Source of the DNA: Diphasiastrum complanatum
Lineage: Eukaryota > Streptophyta > Lycopodiopsida > Lycopodiales > Lycopodiaceae
Assembly (NCBI GenBank): GCA_029204225.1
Contig: CM055097.1
Location: 55,073,920 to 55,137,919 of the forward strand
Length of the DNA: 64,000 bases
Reading direction: 5' to 3'
Below the pieces are notes generated by a model. It did no database searches and had not been told where the DNA came from. It was given only the letters and a program-made list of their open reading frames with translations. Of the stretch, positions 13,401 to 24,340 are shown piece after piece. Numbering within the stretch: the stretch's first letter is position 1; each line of letters starts with the position of its first letter. The position numbers were made by a program, and so were the translations under genes.

Positions 13401-13800
13401 TTCTTTCTCGATTTTTTTTTCTTTGGTTGACTTTTTTGGCATTCATGACTAGGGCACCCACGACAACACGGTTTCCCTGAAAAATACACTGAGTGATCAT
13501 ATATTAGTAAAATGGACTCAGTACATGGTGAGATTTTAGCACGGTCATGCAGGCTATTTTTTTACAACTGGCCATTTTTTAAAAGCTGTAAAATATTTAC
13601 CGGTCATTTCTAAGGCCTCAAAATTTTCTCCAGCCTCATTTAGGACAGGCTGGGACACAATTCTAGGTGGACCGGCACTTTTGGCTCGGTCTTACAAAAC
13701 TTGACCATAAAATATTTTTGACGGTTTTTTCGAAAGTCAGTTTCTTACTTTCAAACTGTGTCTAGCCACTTTAGGGCGGGCTGATTTTTCTCTAATAACC
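10441..13800. other. Unassigned repeat-like DNA, no gene
   Basis: 10440-10960 is relatively GC-rich and carries stop codons in all frames. 12240-13060, read on the minus strand, resembles the transcribed part of an LTR (TTGAGAGTT and GTTGTCTTG motifs and a TATAGAAAGG box near 12830), but no LTR ends or primer site could be fixed. 13500-13800 is AT/CT-rich. I find no protein with family motifs. Confidence 0.35.
11695..11945 (+). repeat. Degenerate CAGGCAGGTAGGTCGCAGA low-complexity repeat
   Basis: Short units of the type GGTCGCAGACAGGCA and CAGGCAGGCAGGCAG recur about a dozen times with variation. Open frames across it on both strands are by-products of the repeat. It may be an expanded microsatellite inside an old LTR or leader. 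Confidence 0.7.
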
Positions 13801-13928
13801 GGGTTTTACATGCCGATTTTTTTAATTATTGCAAACTTAAACTTCAATATTAGCCCAATTTTCTGTGCGGAAATATCGGCTAACACAACAAGGGAAAACA
13901 ACAAGTATGTGAGGATCAACCAATCTGG

Positions 13929-14640
13929 TTGCAACCAACCGTTTCAACAAAAAACGATTTTTCACTTCAAACTTATGGAATTCTTCCTACTAGTATGGCT
14001 GCTCAAGAACCACAACAATGGGTACTACAAGAGCTCGGGGCATACAACAAATTGCCACCTCATTATCAAAGTGCTGTAAATTTTAATACTCACATGAGTA
14101 TTATGGATCGCGCTCAAAAGAATCAAGGGTTTGAGAGAGATGGAAATGATTTTAAAGATAAAATCTTCATGCCCAATTTTAGTGGAAACACCGATACTAT
14201 AGATGTGGAAGAATGGCTACACAAATTGGATAAATATTTTCAATTATTTTCAAGGACTGATCAAGCAAAGATTGCTTATGCTTCACTACATTTTAAGGGT
14301 CTCGCTTATGTTTGGTGGAAGAAAGTTGAGGTTGATCCACATGTTCAACCAGCAATCTACAATTGGTTGCAGTTTAAGCAATTGTGTACTAAGGTTTTCT
14401 TGAATCCATTTCAAGAGAATATGTTCTTTCAGCGTTGGTGCTCAGTTCAGCAAACGGGTTTAGTCCAAGATTATAATCATGAATTTTGACAATTGACACT
14501 TAAGGTCAAATTGGACAAAAATGCACATTTACACCGATATATCCATGGGTTACAGCCCTAAATTGGAGCTGATGTGGAAGCAGCCAGATGTACAAGCTTG
14601 GATTCAGCAATGCAGTTAGCTTTGATCCATGAATAGAAAT
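13929..14640 (+). pseudogene. Gypsy gag
   Basis: Retrotransposon gag (PF03732-like) pattern: FSGNTDTIDVEEWLHKLDKY, then YASLHFKGLAYVWWKK, then FKQLCTKVFLNPFQ. The frame breaks at a stop near 14487 (HEF*QLTLK), and further decayed gag text follows to about 14640. A zinc-knuckle remnant (LCFRCQEKYDKDH) appears near 14970-15010. The protein would form the particle shell. Confidence 0.8.
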
Positions 14641-15223
14641 ACCCTTCAATGACAAAAATATACCAAAAACAAGGGACGACTACAATCAACACGTCTTATA
14701 ATATGTTTGGGACTCCAAAGTCTAAGTATGGTACCAATCAGTTTTATAAGTCAAACATCTCGACTGGAGTTTTTAACGATAACAAAAGTAACAATAGTAC
14801 CAACAAGGGTACTATTGTGCTATTGTGCATTATCCAACAGTCAAAGTTGGCGCTAAATCGGGAACTAAAGTTGTTGGGAAGGGAACGTTATCAACAATGA
14901 TGGGCAATCAAAAGCCAAGACCTGTTCAGAGACTATCGGACGACCAAGAGAGGAAACTTAGAGCATTGGGGCTTTGCTTCAGATGCCAAGAGAAATATGA
15001 CAAGGATCATTAGAAGGTATGTAAATTTTGTAAACAATAGATTCGATTAACAGCCATGAGCGGAAATCCCAATGAGGAAAATCAATCAGGCGAAGAGGAA
15101 GTTGAAAATTTATTGAGTGAAGATGACATTCAAATGCTACAAGAACATCAATGTGACTCAATTGATGATGAAGAATTGCATATTGATAACGAGAGATGAC
15201 AAAAATGCGTCGATAGAAAGGAC

Positions 15224-15492
15224 ATGGATGCATCACTCATGTTCATGTTCTTAAACGCATTTAATGGTTCTCATTCTGCTAAGACTATCCGCATTTTAGC
15301 AAAAATTAATGGTAGAGAGATTTATATTCTAGTTGATAGTGGAAGTACGCATAACTTTTTCAATAGTTGTTCAATCAGGAGTTGTAATATAGCTACTTTG
15401 AAGATTCCGAAGCCATAAAGAGTACAGATTGCTGATGGAAATTTCATGAAATGTGATATTATCAACGATTCATATTCAATTTCTCAAGGATA
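15224..15492 (+). pseudogene. Gypsy aspartic protease
   Basis: IRILAKINGREIYILVDSGS followed by THNFFNS is the typical Gypsy protease start, with the catalytic Asp in DSGS. A stop after IPKP (near 15416) interrupts it; the next segment (VQIADGNFMKCDII) continues the protease fold. RT should follow but is deleted at about 15492. Confidence 0.85.
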
Positions 15493-16010
15493 GCAACAAC
15501 ACTCACACACTTGTTGCGGAAAGGAAAATTCAAATGGAGTGAAGATGCTCAGAGAAGTTTCGATCAATTAAAGGAGGCCTTGGTGAATGCTCCAGTTTTG
15601 GTACAACCAGACTTCAGTATACCTTTCAAGGTGACTGTTGATGCAAGTGGAAGTGGAATAGGAGCCATACTAAGTCAGAAGGATGGTGTGATTGCCTATG
15701 AGAGTCGAAAATTGACCGACAAGGAGATGTCATATCCTACACATGACAAGGAGATGTTAGCTGTAGTTCATGCCTTGAAAAAATGGCGACACTACCTTTA
15801 CGGGTTGAAATTCATCATTAAAAGTGATCACCATAGCTTAAGTATTTCTTACATCAGAATCAGCTTACAGACAAACAAAAGAGATGGTTGGCACAAGTTC
15901 AGGCATATGACTTTGTTATTGAATATCTCAAGGGCAGGAAAAACCAAGCTGTTGATGCTTTATCAAGGTTGTGGAGAATGCAAATGTGTGATAAAGGTGA
16001 ATCCTTAGAG
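15493..16010 (+). pseudogene. Gypsy RNase H
   Basis: FKWSEDAQRSFDQLKEAL is the linker after RT; VTVDASGSGIGAILSQ carries the first RNase H Asp, and YPTHDKEMLAVVHALKKWRH the conserved Glu. The frame changes near 15850-15890 and resumes as YLKGRKNQAVDALSRL, the standard end of Gypsy RNase H. Confidence 0.88.
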
Positions 16011-17140
16011 GAGTATATAAATGTTCTCCAAGATGTAGAGGAGAATTGCATGTCCACAAAACAAGATCAAACCTCACAAGAGTTATGTTGCATGATAGAA
16101 AAATGCATACTGAGTCCTCTCATTTCTTTGGAAAATGACTGGAAGTCCGTCATTTTGGATGAGTATACTAAACATGTAGTTGTGACGCAAATTCTGGAAA
16201 GCTTATCGGATCCCAAAGTTGGAGAACAATCTGGTCACCAACTTAAAGACAAAATTTTGGTATATGACAATAAAAGGATAGTCCTAGTGCCAAATTCAAA
16301 GTTGGTACCTCAGATTTTTTATGAACTACATTCGTCTCCTAGTGCTGGTCATTCGGGAATACTAAAGACCTACCAAAAAGTCAAAAGCCTTTTCAAATGG
16401 CAAGGAATGAAGCAAGATATCTACAAGTTGGTTAGGGAATGCACCTCCTGACAGATCCATAAATCAGAACATGTGAAGAAACCTGGACTGTTACAACCAC
16501 TATCGGTTCCTTCTCAATGATGGGAAAGTATTAGTATGGATTTCATCCCATCTCTTCCAACAACACTGGGAGGATTTAATGGAATTTATGTGGTGGTGGA
16601 CCGGTTGATGAAATATGCCCATTTCATCTCCTACAAGACTACTTATGGTGCAGCATAGGTGGCACAACTATTTCTTAAAAATATTTTTAAATTGCATGGA
16701 CTACCAAAGGAAATAATGTGTGACAGAGATCCAAGATTTGCTAAACAGTTTTGGAAGGAGATGATGGAAAAGTTAAAGACCAAACTATGTTTGAGCACTG
16801 CATTTCACTTAGAGACTGGTGGACAGACAGAAAGGGTAAATCAATGGTTGGAATGTTACTTGAGGCATTTTGTGGCAGAGCAGCAAACAAAATGGATTGA
16901 TTGGTTGCATTTGGTAGAATTCAGTTACAACTCAACACCCCACATGTCGATTGGAATGACACCATTTTATGCATTGTATGGATGTGAATCTACAACGCCA
17001 ATTGACATGGAGTTAGCGGACGTAACCAGATGAATTGTAGAACATGCAAAACATCCTTAAGGTGAATCAGGATCATATGCGAGAAGCTCAACAAAAGATG
17101 AAATATTATGCGGACAAACTTTCATCATTTAGGGAATTCC
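16011..17140 (+). pseudogene. Gypsy integrase
   Basis: The H2C2 zinc-binding part is HSSPSAGHSGILKTYQKV with CTS near 16445 (second Cys lost). The catalytic core follows: SISMDFIPSLPTT (first Asp), ICDRD-like CDRDPRFAKQFW (second Asp) and STAFHLETGGQTERVNQ (Glu). Stops at about 16450, 16520, 16656 and 17031 split it. The core would cut and join DNA ends in an active relative. Confidence 0.88.
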
Positions 17141-17219
17141 AGGAAGGGAATCATGTGTACTTACGATTATAGCCCTATCGCCAATCAGTATTAAAGAAAA
17201 CCAAGAGCGAGAAGCTATC

Positions 17220-17532
17220 TCCGCAATTTTATGGGCCATATCAAATCCTCAAAAGGGTGGGTGAACTAGCATATGAGCTGAACTTACCAATCATAACAAA
17301 AATGCATAACGTGTTCCATATAAGCCTATTGAAGAAACATATCGGAAAAAATGTTCAGACGGTGGTTGAACTACCACCAATCAATGAAGAGGGGAATTTG
17401 GAAGTAGAACCAGAGGCAGTGGTGGGTTACCGAGATAAAGAGTTACGAAATGGAAAGCGGATACAACAATACCTGATCAAATGGAAAGGATTACCTCTGG
17501 AAGACAACACATGGAAGATCATTCCAACCTAA
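17220..17532 (+). pseudogene. Gypsy integrase tail with chromodomain
   Basis: GELAYELNLP and MHNVFHISLLKKH are the conserved module linking integrase to the C-terminal domain, followed by YLIKWKGLPLEDNTWK, the aromatic-rich core of a chromodomain. In chromoviruses this domain guides integration to heterochromatin. The frame ends at 17532, shortly after the chromodomain as usual. Confidence 0.88.
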
Positions 17533-17645
17533 AGAGATGGCCTACAATTTTGGAGTCAGCCAGAGGTCTTATGGAGCACGACACTTGACAAAAAAAACTA
17601 CGTGGTTTTCATTTTTGAGGGCAAAAATGCTTAAACTAGGGGGGG

Positions 17646-17850
17646 TGTCATGTGCTATATGTAATGGGCCCATGAGCTTATTAATGAATTACCAAAATAG
17701 CCATGGAGCTAAACTAGACTAGAATTAATCATTGGAATTGTTAATAAAAAGGTGCAAACAACCACACCACATTTGTATTGGCGAGAATTATAATAATGGT
17801 TGTAAGGCCCAAATATAAGTAATAAGGCCCCAAATATTAACTAGAGGCAG
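17646..17850 (+). repeat. Partial 3' LTR of the chromovirus
   Basis: Begins TGTCATGTGC right after a G-rich polypurine tract about 110 bp past the pol stop, as expected for a 3' LTR start. It is cut off near 17850-17860 where a reverse-strand Gypsy-type primer site begins. No second copy was found, so its extent is inferred. Confidence 0.55.
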
Positions 17851-17860
17851 TGAAACCTAT

Positions 17861-18091
17861 CTCCGGCAATGGCGCCACTATAGGGTGTGTAGATGAGTCA
17901 GTGAGTAGCCTTTCCACCTGTCAAAGAGGATTAGAACACTAGATAGGTACCTAACTATGTCAAGTTGCTAGTTTTAGATGAACTCTACTCTTTCTCCTAA
18001 TTCTACTCCACTTTAACACTACTTCCACTAACTCAAATCCACTTAACACTACTTCCCTTACCTCTATCCACATGCATTCATCTTGATAGAG

Positions 18092-18163
<72 letters not shown>

Positions 18164-18420
18164 AGAGAGAAGAGGGTAGAGATGGAGAATTGAGATAGAG
18201 GTTAGCTCAAATGCTCAATGTCATGCTTATGGAGAAACTTTAACTAGCACAAAGCAAAAACATGAAAATTAGAAACAACAAGCAAATTATAACAAGAGCA
18301 TAAGCAAGATTGATTAGCAAATGAGGATGCTTGAGCTCTCAAAATAGTAGAATATCTTCCTCTCTATTAAGCATAGAATTGGGTTACAAATGGTGCCTTT
18401 TTATCTTTGGGGTGGTCCTT
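17861..18420 (-). repeat. Reverse-strand Gypsy-type LTR end with primer site
   Basis: The minus strand carries TGGCGCCATTGCCGGAG (17877-17861), the primer-site type of many plant Gypsy elements. Upstream on that strand is LTR-like text with GTAGTGTTAAGTGG repeats, a CT-rich tract and a weak TATA-like GATAAAAAGG near 18397. Its build matches the LTR at 46840-47550. Nothing internal remains below 17861, and the LTR start is replaced by the Copia LTR at 18421. Confidence 0.6.
18093..18174 (+). repeat. (GA)n microsatellite
   Basis: An uninterrupted AG run to 18159, then GAGAGAGA blocks to about 18174. It lies in the transcribed part of the reverse-strand LTR, the same place as the CT tract in the LTR at 49678. 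Confidence 0.95.
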
Positions 18421-18870
18421 TTACATGCCACATTTAATGCATGAAAAGACTATGTGGCACAATTAGACATAGTGAGGTGGCTTGGATAAGTCTAGATAGC
18501 TTGAGAGGTGGATCCACAAATCCAATTCAACTCAAAGTAGGAGGAGAGTCCATGGATCTATATATATGTGATGTACTCTCATTGAGAAAATGATGAAATT
18601 TGTGTGTAATGCAAATTTGGAGACAAGCTCTTTGTGCGCCCTCTCTCTCCACAAGTTTTGTACTTCCTATTTTCTCTCTCTAGCTGAGTAGAGGCATTTA
18701 TGATGCTTAGGCTTATGTTTTGTTGACAGATCTTGCTTGTAACACAATAATATTGCTTGTATGATCAGCTTTCCTATTGACAACCAATGCTAGTCTGATC
18801 TTTATGGTATTGTTGGGCTTAGGAGATCAAAAATACATGTGTAGGGCATCCCACACATGTGAATTCAGCA
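18421..18870 (+). repeat. Copia C 3' LTR, 5'-truncated
   Basis: Matches, in opposite orientation, the inner 450 bp of the LTR at 32500-33112 (TTTACATGCCACATTTAATG through the end GTGAATTCAGCA). The outer 160 bp are missing. It is followed immediately by GATCT (18871-18875), the same five bases that flank the outer edge of the other LTR. The two are therefore the two LTRs of one insertion despite lying inverted and 14 kb apart. At the palindrome it has CACACATGTG. Confidence 0.85.
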
Positions 18871-19740
18871 GATCTTATATCCCAACCTTTTTTCATGAAT
18901 TTGAATAAAAAATCATCTAATAGATTTTTGCAAACAAACAATGTGGGAGTTCGATGTACCTCCATGTTTGAAAAAGAGCTGACAAACAATGACATTGAAA
19001 CAAACCAGCTTAAGTGCACATTTCTTGATCCAGTACTAGTTTTGAGTGACTTTTGTACATCATTATATAGCTTGTAACGAAAACATTTTATTATAGTCAT
19101 TGACTGCAATCCACCACAGGTTATCTTGAAAATTAGGTAGAGATATACACTCTAGTTTTCCCATTCCTCCATTTCTTTCTGGAATATACATAGCGTCATC
19201 CAGAATCTGTAAGTTCTTTTGTCGTTTGTCTTCTGTATTGCAATTTGTCAATTTTTGAATGGATGACATCTATAATACCTGAAAGAGATGCCACAGGTTC
19301 CCATTCATGTACATTTGAAGGATATAGATCTGCAATACAAAATCATAACAAGCTTTGATTCATATATACGATTACATTTTAAAAATGACAAGCAACCCAA
19401 AAAATTAAGATACTTACAATTACACTTTCAAAAATCATGTGGATTTACAGCCTCCACATTAAGTTCTGAATGCATATAAACATGTTGAATAAGCACCTCT
19501 GAAATGGTTTGTCCTCCTGAAGAAACTTTCAAATCAATAATCCGCCCTTTCCAATAAGATCTATATGTATACTTGGCATTTTTCTTTTGGCGAAAAGCCT
19601 CTCTCGCCGATGGATGCATCAGTACCCAAGAAGCTTTATGATATTCACAAGCAATCCATGTGCCATCGTCTTTCCTCTCATTATAAAAAATTGCAGAGCA
19701 TATCAAGGATCTCGGTCTTCTTCTCATCACCATAGCTTGA
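18871..19740 (-). pseudogene. 5' part of an unknown multi-exon gene (copy 1)
   Basis: I do not recognise the family. On the minus strand, exon 1 (to 19418) encodes KASWVLMHPSAREAFRQKK and YWKGRIIDLKVSSGGQTISE; its donor ATT|GTAAGTATC aligns with the donor of the related gene at 57452. Exon 2 starts at 19329 after TTGCAG. Later pieces carry PNFQDNLWWIAVND and STGSRNVHLSWFVSM, HRTPTLFVCKNLL, ending at GWDIRS. There the Copia LTR interrupts it. The rest of the gene is at 33113-33586. Similar in sequence and exon pattern to the gene at 55759-57821. It may be a transposon-borne or a dispersed host gene; function unknown. Confidence 0.7.
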
Positions 19741-19972
19741 AGAGTTCACGTTTGAGTCCAGAGTATAATAGGCGCCAAACCTATTTGTGAGTCCCAGGAT
19801 AATTTTAGCTTGAGGTTAACCCAAGTAGTTTAGTTGTTACATACCTATGTAACTAGCAGTACTTTAGACCCCTAATAGTCCATTTAGTGTTGGGAGATAA
19901 ATGGCAAGATACCCTTAGGATTAAGGGTATGTGCCCTTGGATAAGGGCAGGCAAGTAACTATACCTTAGCTG

Positions 19973-20709
19973 TGTGAAGAATTGAAAAAGATTATCTATG
20001 TTAGATATAGGGGTCTTATGTTGTTTACATCAAGCATCTAGGTGTAGGATGTTGATAGGAATAAATTTGGCATAGATGGCAAATTATGCATTTCCACTTG
20101 TAATGCCACTATTGAGCCAAAATAGAGTAAGAGGCTAAACACGTGCCAATTAGAGTGTAGACAAGTGTAAAGCTTTTGTTTGATGAATTCCAAGAGGTCC
20201 AATAGGATTTAGAGGTGGAACCTTGTGAGGTCCAATAGGAAATTGAGGTGTGCTTGAATATAGTCCAATAGAATTAAGAGGTGCATGGATCAATGGTCCA
20301 ATAGGATCAAGAGGTGACAAAGTGTGGTCCAATCATAGTTAATCATGGTGGTAGCTCGTGGCTCTACTAGTATCATTGTACTCCTCATTTTGGATCTTAT
20401 TGATTTGGTGATTTCATGGATTTTGTGAGTTATTGGATTTCTAGCTTTCTCTCTCTACCGGAGAGCTCATGATGCTTTTTCTCTCTCCACCCAAGGAGAG
20501 CAGCTTGTTTTTACTTAGATTATTTTTTTAATACTTCCCACACGTGTGAGTGAGAGTTGGAAGTGATTGAATGCATGTAGTAGTGTGTTTTTGCCATAGG
20601 ATCTAAGATTGATCTTGAATCTCAATCTAGTCTTGATCTTGGTGCATCTACACACCTTAGGAGATCACAAGTACATGTTGTGGACAATCCACACGTGTGA
20701 AATTCAACA
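19973..20709 (+). repeat. 5' LTR of Copia element B
   Basis: Begins TGTGAAGAATTG, ends TTCAACA. It is a close inverted match to the solo LTR at 29129-29862, which fixes both ends. It contains two perfect CACACGTGTG palindromes (20539-20548 and 20690-20699) and near-repeated TCCAATAGGA units at 20190-20330. Confidence 0.9.
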
Positions 20710-20721
20710 TGGTATCAGAGC
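20710..20721 (+). promoter_or_regulatory. Primer binding site, tRNA-Met
   Basis: TGGTATCAGAGC abuts the LTR end, an exact match to the plant initiator tRNA-Met complement. Confidence 0.92.
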
Positions 20722-21466
20722 ATACCTAAGGTTACCATGCATTTTGATCCATCTAAGTGAAATTTTTTTCATCAATCTTGAGCTAGAAGTTGTCAAGGCC
20801 CATTTTCCTAGCTATCTTGTTCAATCTTGGATCAAAAGAGATCAAAAGGACATTGATTGGGTCTGACCTGGTACTGTACGGAATCAGGTGCTCAGACACG
20901 TGTGAGGAACATCCAATTTCAGTTTGGAAGTTCTCTCTCATGTTTGATCCATTTATCTTGCTTGATAGCTTGTTTTGAAGCTATTTTTGTTTAGTTTCTG
21001 ATGCAATCAGTTTCATTCCATTTGGTTGAGCCAATCAAAAGTTATAAGCTTTTGAAGAGGGTTAGGTAGGGCACCTAGACCTGGGTGGACACATTTGGTT
21101 TGGTCAAGAGATTGCTTGGTTGATCCAAAATCACAGTTGTATGCTTGCCAATCTCATCTATATGTGATCTAGGCATTGTTTTGAGATCTTAGCCATTTTG
21201 TTTCATGCAATATCATTGTATTTGAGTCAAATATGGTTTCTTAGAGTACTTCACACGTGCTTAGAGTGTTTGATCCTAACTTTGCCTATACTCTATCATT
21301 TGATGTGAATTAGATCTTGTTTTAGAGAGATTTGTGTAGGTAGTGAGAATCAATTCACAAATAGTTGCAAGATCTTTTATAGGAGGAGATAGTACTCTAA
21401 TATTGGATCCTATTGAGAGTGTGTAGCAACATTTATTGTTCATAATTTGAGTTTTCTTCACTTCAA

Positions 21467-24340
21467 ATGTCTTCAATGGGTTCATCCCTGTTGGAACCAA
21501 CTGAAAGATTGACCACTTCAAACTATTCAATTTGGAAAATGAGGATGGAGTCCATCTTGATCCTTCAAGACGTGATGGACATAGTTCTTGGACTTGAAGA
21601 AGAACCACAAGTTCTTCAAGAGGTTCAAAAATACAAAAAGAGAGCTAGGATGGCTCTCCACTACATTAAGATGAATGTCTCTAATGAGATATTGAGGGAG
21701 ATAGGTACTTGTACAACAACCAAAGAAGCTTGGGATTGTCTCAAGACTATCTATGAGGCTAAGAATACCTCTAGGCTTCTCACTCTTAGGAATCAAATCT
21801 TTCAAAGTAGCCAAAAGAGTGATGAGAGTGCATTAGTATGTTTTGAGAGTAAAAGATATTCATAGAGAGCTTGCTTGCATTGGTGATTCCATCAATCAAA
21901 ATGAGCTAGTTCAAGTCATTCTCAATGGCTTGAGAAGTGAATTTGATAACCTTGTCCAATCCTATGCCATTAAGGAGGAGCTACCAAGTTTGGAGGCTCT
22001 CCAAAGTGTGCTAATTTCGGAAGAATCAAGACAAGAGTACAAGCTCTTGAGGATGGACAAGCTTTCTCTCACTCATAATGATGGCAAAGCTCTCTTTGCC
22101 AAGGATAAGCACAAAGCGAGGAGCAAGAACCAACATCCATCAACAATCCTCAAGCAAGGACAAAGTCAAATCCAAAGACAAAGATGAGGAGGAAGATGAT
22201 TCCTCTAATGCTTCATCATCCAAGCTCAAGAAGAAGAAGATCAAGTGCTTTTATTGTGGCAAGAAAGGTCATTATGCCAGCAATTGCTTCAAGAAGAAGA
22301 ATCAACTCAAGCAAGCCAACATTACCAATGAGAAGGAAGACACTATTGCAAGTGATGGAGAGGGATCTCTTATGGTCTCTAGTTTCTCATCTACTCCTTT
22401 CAAGAAGGACGACCTATGGTATATTGATAGTGGAGCCTCTTCACATATGTGTAGCTCCAAGGACTCTTTCTCTTCTATTACACCTTATGATGGAGTCAAG
22501 AAATCAATATACATTGCAAATGATTTTGAATGTCCTATTGAAGGCATAGGGAACATTCCCTTGAAGCTTGCATCCTCTAAAGTTCTTTCTCCCTCTTAAG
22601 TTCTTTATGTACCTAAGCTTACCAAGAATCTTATTAGTGTTGGCCAATTGCTTGATTTATTTTTGAAGAAGCCTAAGGTTGATCACCTTAGAGTTTTTGG
22701 ATGCTTATGCTTTGTCCATATTCCCTTGGAAACAAGGAAGAAGGAAGATCCTAGTGCATGCAAAGGGATCATGGTTGGATACTCATCCACCAAGAAGGCC
22801 TATAAAGTCTTTATACTCTCTACTTCTCAAATTATTGAAAGTAGAGATGTTGTCTTTCATGAAGATCAACACTCATCTTTTAAAGAGGCCGAGATCAAGA
22901 AATCTATGGATGCATCATCAATTATTGATTTTGAAGACAATCATGATGTGATGGGGTTGAGATTTGAAGAAGACTCTCCTCGGATTTTCTCACCAAGAAG
23001 ATCCATGAGAGATAGATCCGAGCCTAAGAGGCTCTCATATGTTGACAAAGGCAAACAAGTGGATCTTGATTCCACTAATTATGTTTTTTATGTCTCTCAT
23101 GAAGAGCCAAAGAATGTACAAGAGGCACTCAATACCAAGGAGTGGTATGATGCCATGAAGCAAGAGTATGATGCATTGATCACCAACAATACTTGGGAGC
23201 TTGTGGATCCTCCATCCAACAAGCATGTGATTGGTTGCAAGTGGGTATTTCGGATCAAGTTCAATCATGATGGCACCATCAACAAGCATAAGCAAGATTA
23301 TGTGCCAAAGTATTTGCTCAAATCCATGGTCTTGACTATGAGGAGACCTTTGCACCCGTTGCAAAGATGCTGACAATAAGAATTCTTATTTCTCTTGCTT
23401 GTTTTTTCAAGTGAAAGGTGTTTCAATTAGATGTATCCAATGCTTTTCTAGATGGTTATCTTGAGGAGGAGATCTATATGGAACAACCTCAAGGATTCAT
23501 CAAGGATGAGTCCAAAGCGTGCTTGCTCTTCAAAAGTCTTTATGGACTCAAGTAAGCACCAAGATCATGGTATTCAAGACTTAATTCTTTTCTTATCTCA
23601 CTAGGATTTACTCTTAGTGACTATGATCCTTACATGTATCTAAAGTTTGTTGATAGCAATATTGTCATTCTTATAATTTATGTTGATGACATTATTCTTT
23701 GTGGAAGTTGTATCAAGCTAGTTGATGAAACCACGCTAGCACTTGGATGTGAGTTTAAAATGCAAGATCTAGGAGAGATGCATTACATCCTAGGCCTAGA
23801 AATTGTTTTTTATGAAAATCATGTCTTTATATGCCAATCTAGATATGCTCACTCTATGTTGAAAAAATTCCATATGGAGAATTCTAAGAGCATAGATACT
23901 CCAATGGAGCAAATTGTAAAAGATCCTGATAAAGGTGATGAAAGATCCTTTGAGGACATCACACTTTTTAGGAGTCTTGTAGGCTCCTTGATTTGGCTTA
24001 CCATTACTAGGCCCGATCTAAGTTTTTGTGTGCACAAATTGAGTCAATTTATGCAAGATCCTAAGATTCATCATTGGAAGATGGCCAAGAGGATTTTAAG
24101 ATATGTATCTTCATCTTGTGATTATGGTCCACTCTATAAAAGTGAAGATCTATCCATTATTGGCTACTCGGATTCGGACTTTGCAAGTGACAAGATGGAT
24201 CGAAAGTCTATTAGTGCATACACTATCTTTCTTGGAGGCAATCTAATATCTTGGCTTTCCAAAAATCAAGATACTATATCTCTCTCTTCATGTGAGGCCG
24301 AGTATAAAGCACTCACTACAACTACCAAAGAACTAATTGA
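21467..24340 (+). pseudogene. Copia B gag-pol, broken
   Basis: Gag starts at ATG 21467 (ERLTTSNYSIWKMRMES). Frame shifts near 21840 and 22140 precede the zinc knuckle CFYCGKKGHYASNC and protease WYIDSGASSHM (22418-22450). From KNLISVGQLLD the text jumps to KPKVDHLRVFGCLCF, so the integrase core is deleted at about 22655. RT begins near 23200 (WKFRIKFNHDG in a shifted form of the usual CKWVFRIK), with a frame shift near 23310, SLYGLK, the catalytic YVDDII at about 23680, then RNase H (SDSDFASDKMDRKS, SLSSCEAEYKAL). It ends inside RNase H. Gag is close to those of elements A and C. Confidence 0.92.

Larger units (their letters stand above)
13929..17850 (+). mobile_element. Decayed Ty3/Gypsy chromovirus
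   Basis: Gag, aspartic protease, RNase H, integrase and chromodomain occur in Gypsy order on the plus strand, which identifies a chromodomain-bearing Gypsy element. RT is almost wholly missing between protease and RNase H. A polypurine tract (CTAGGGGGGG, ending 17645) is followed by a TGTCATGTGC start of a 3' LTR. The 5' LTR and primer site were not identified. Many stops and frame breaks make it inactive. Confidence 0.88.
19973..24340 (+). mobile_element. Copia element B, truncated at its 3' end
   Basis: A 5' LTR (19973-20709), tRNA-Met primer site, leader, gag-protease, part of integrase, RT and RNase H in order. RNase H stops at about 24340 and no 3' LTR follows. The integrase core is deleted near 22655 and there are several frame breaks, so it is inactive. 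Confidence 0.88.
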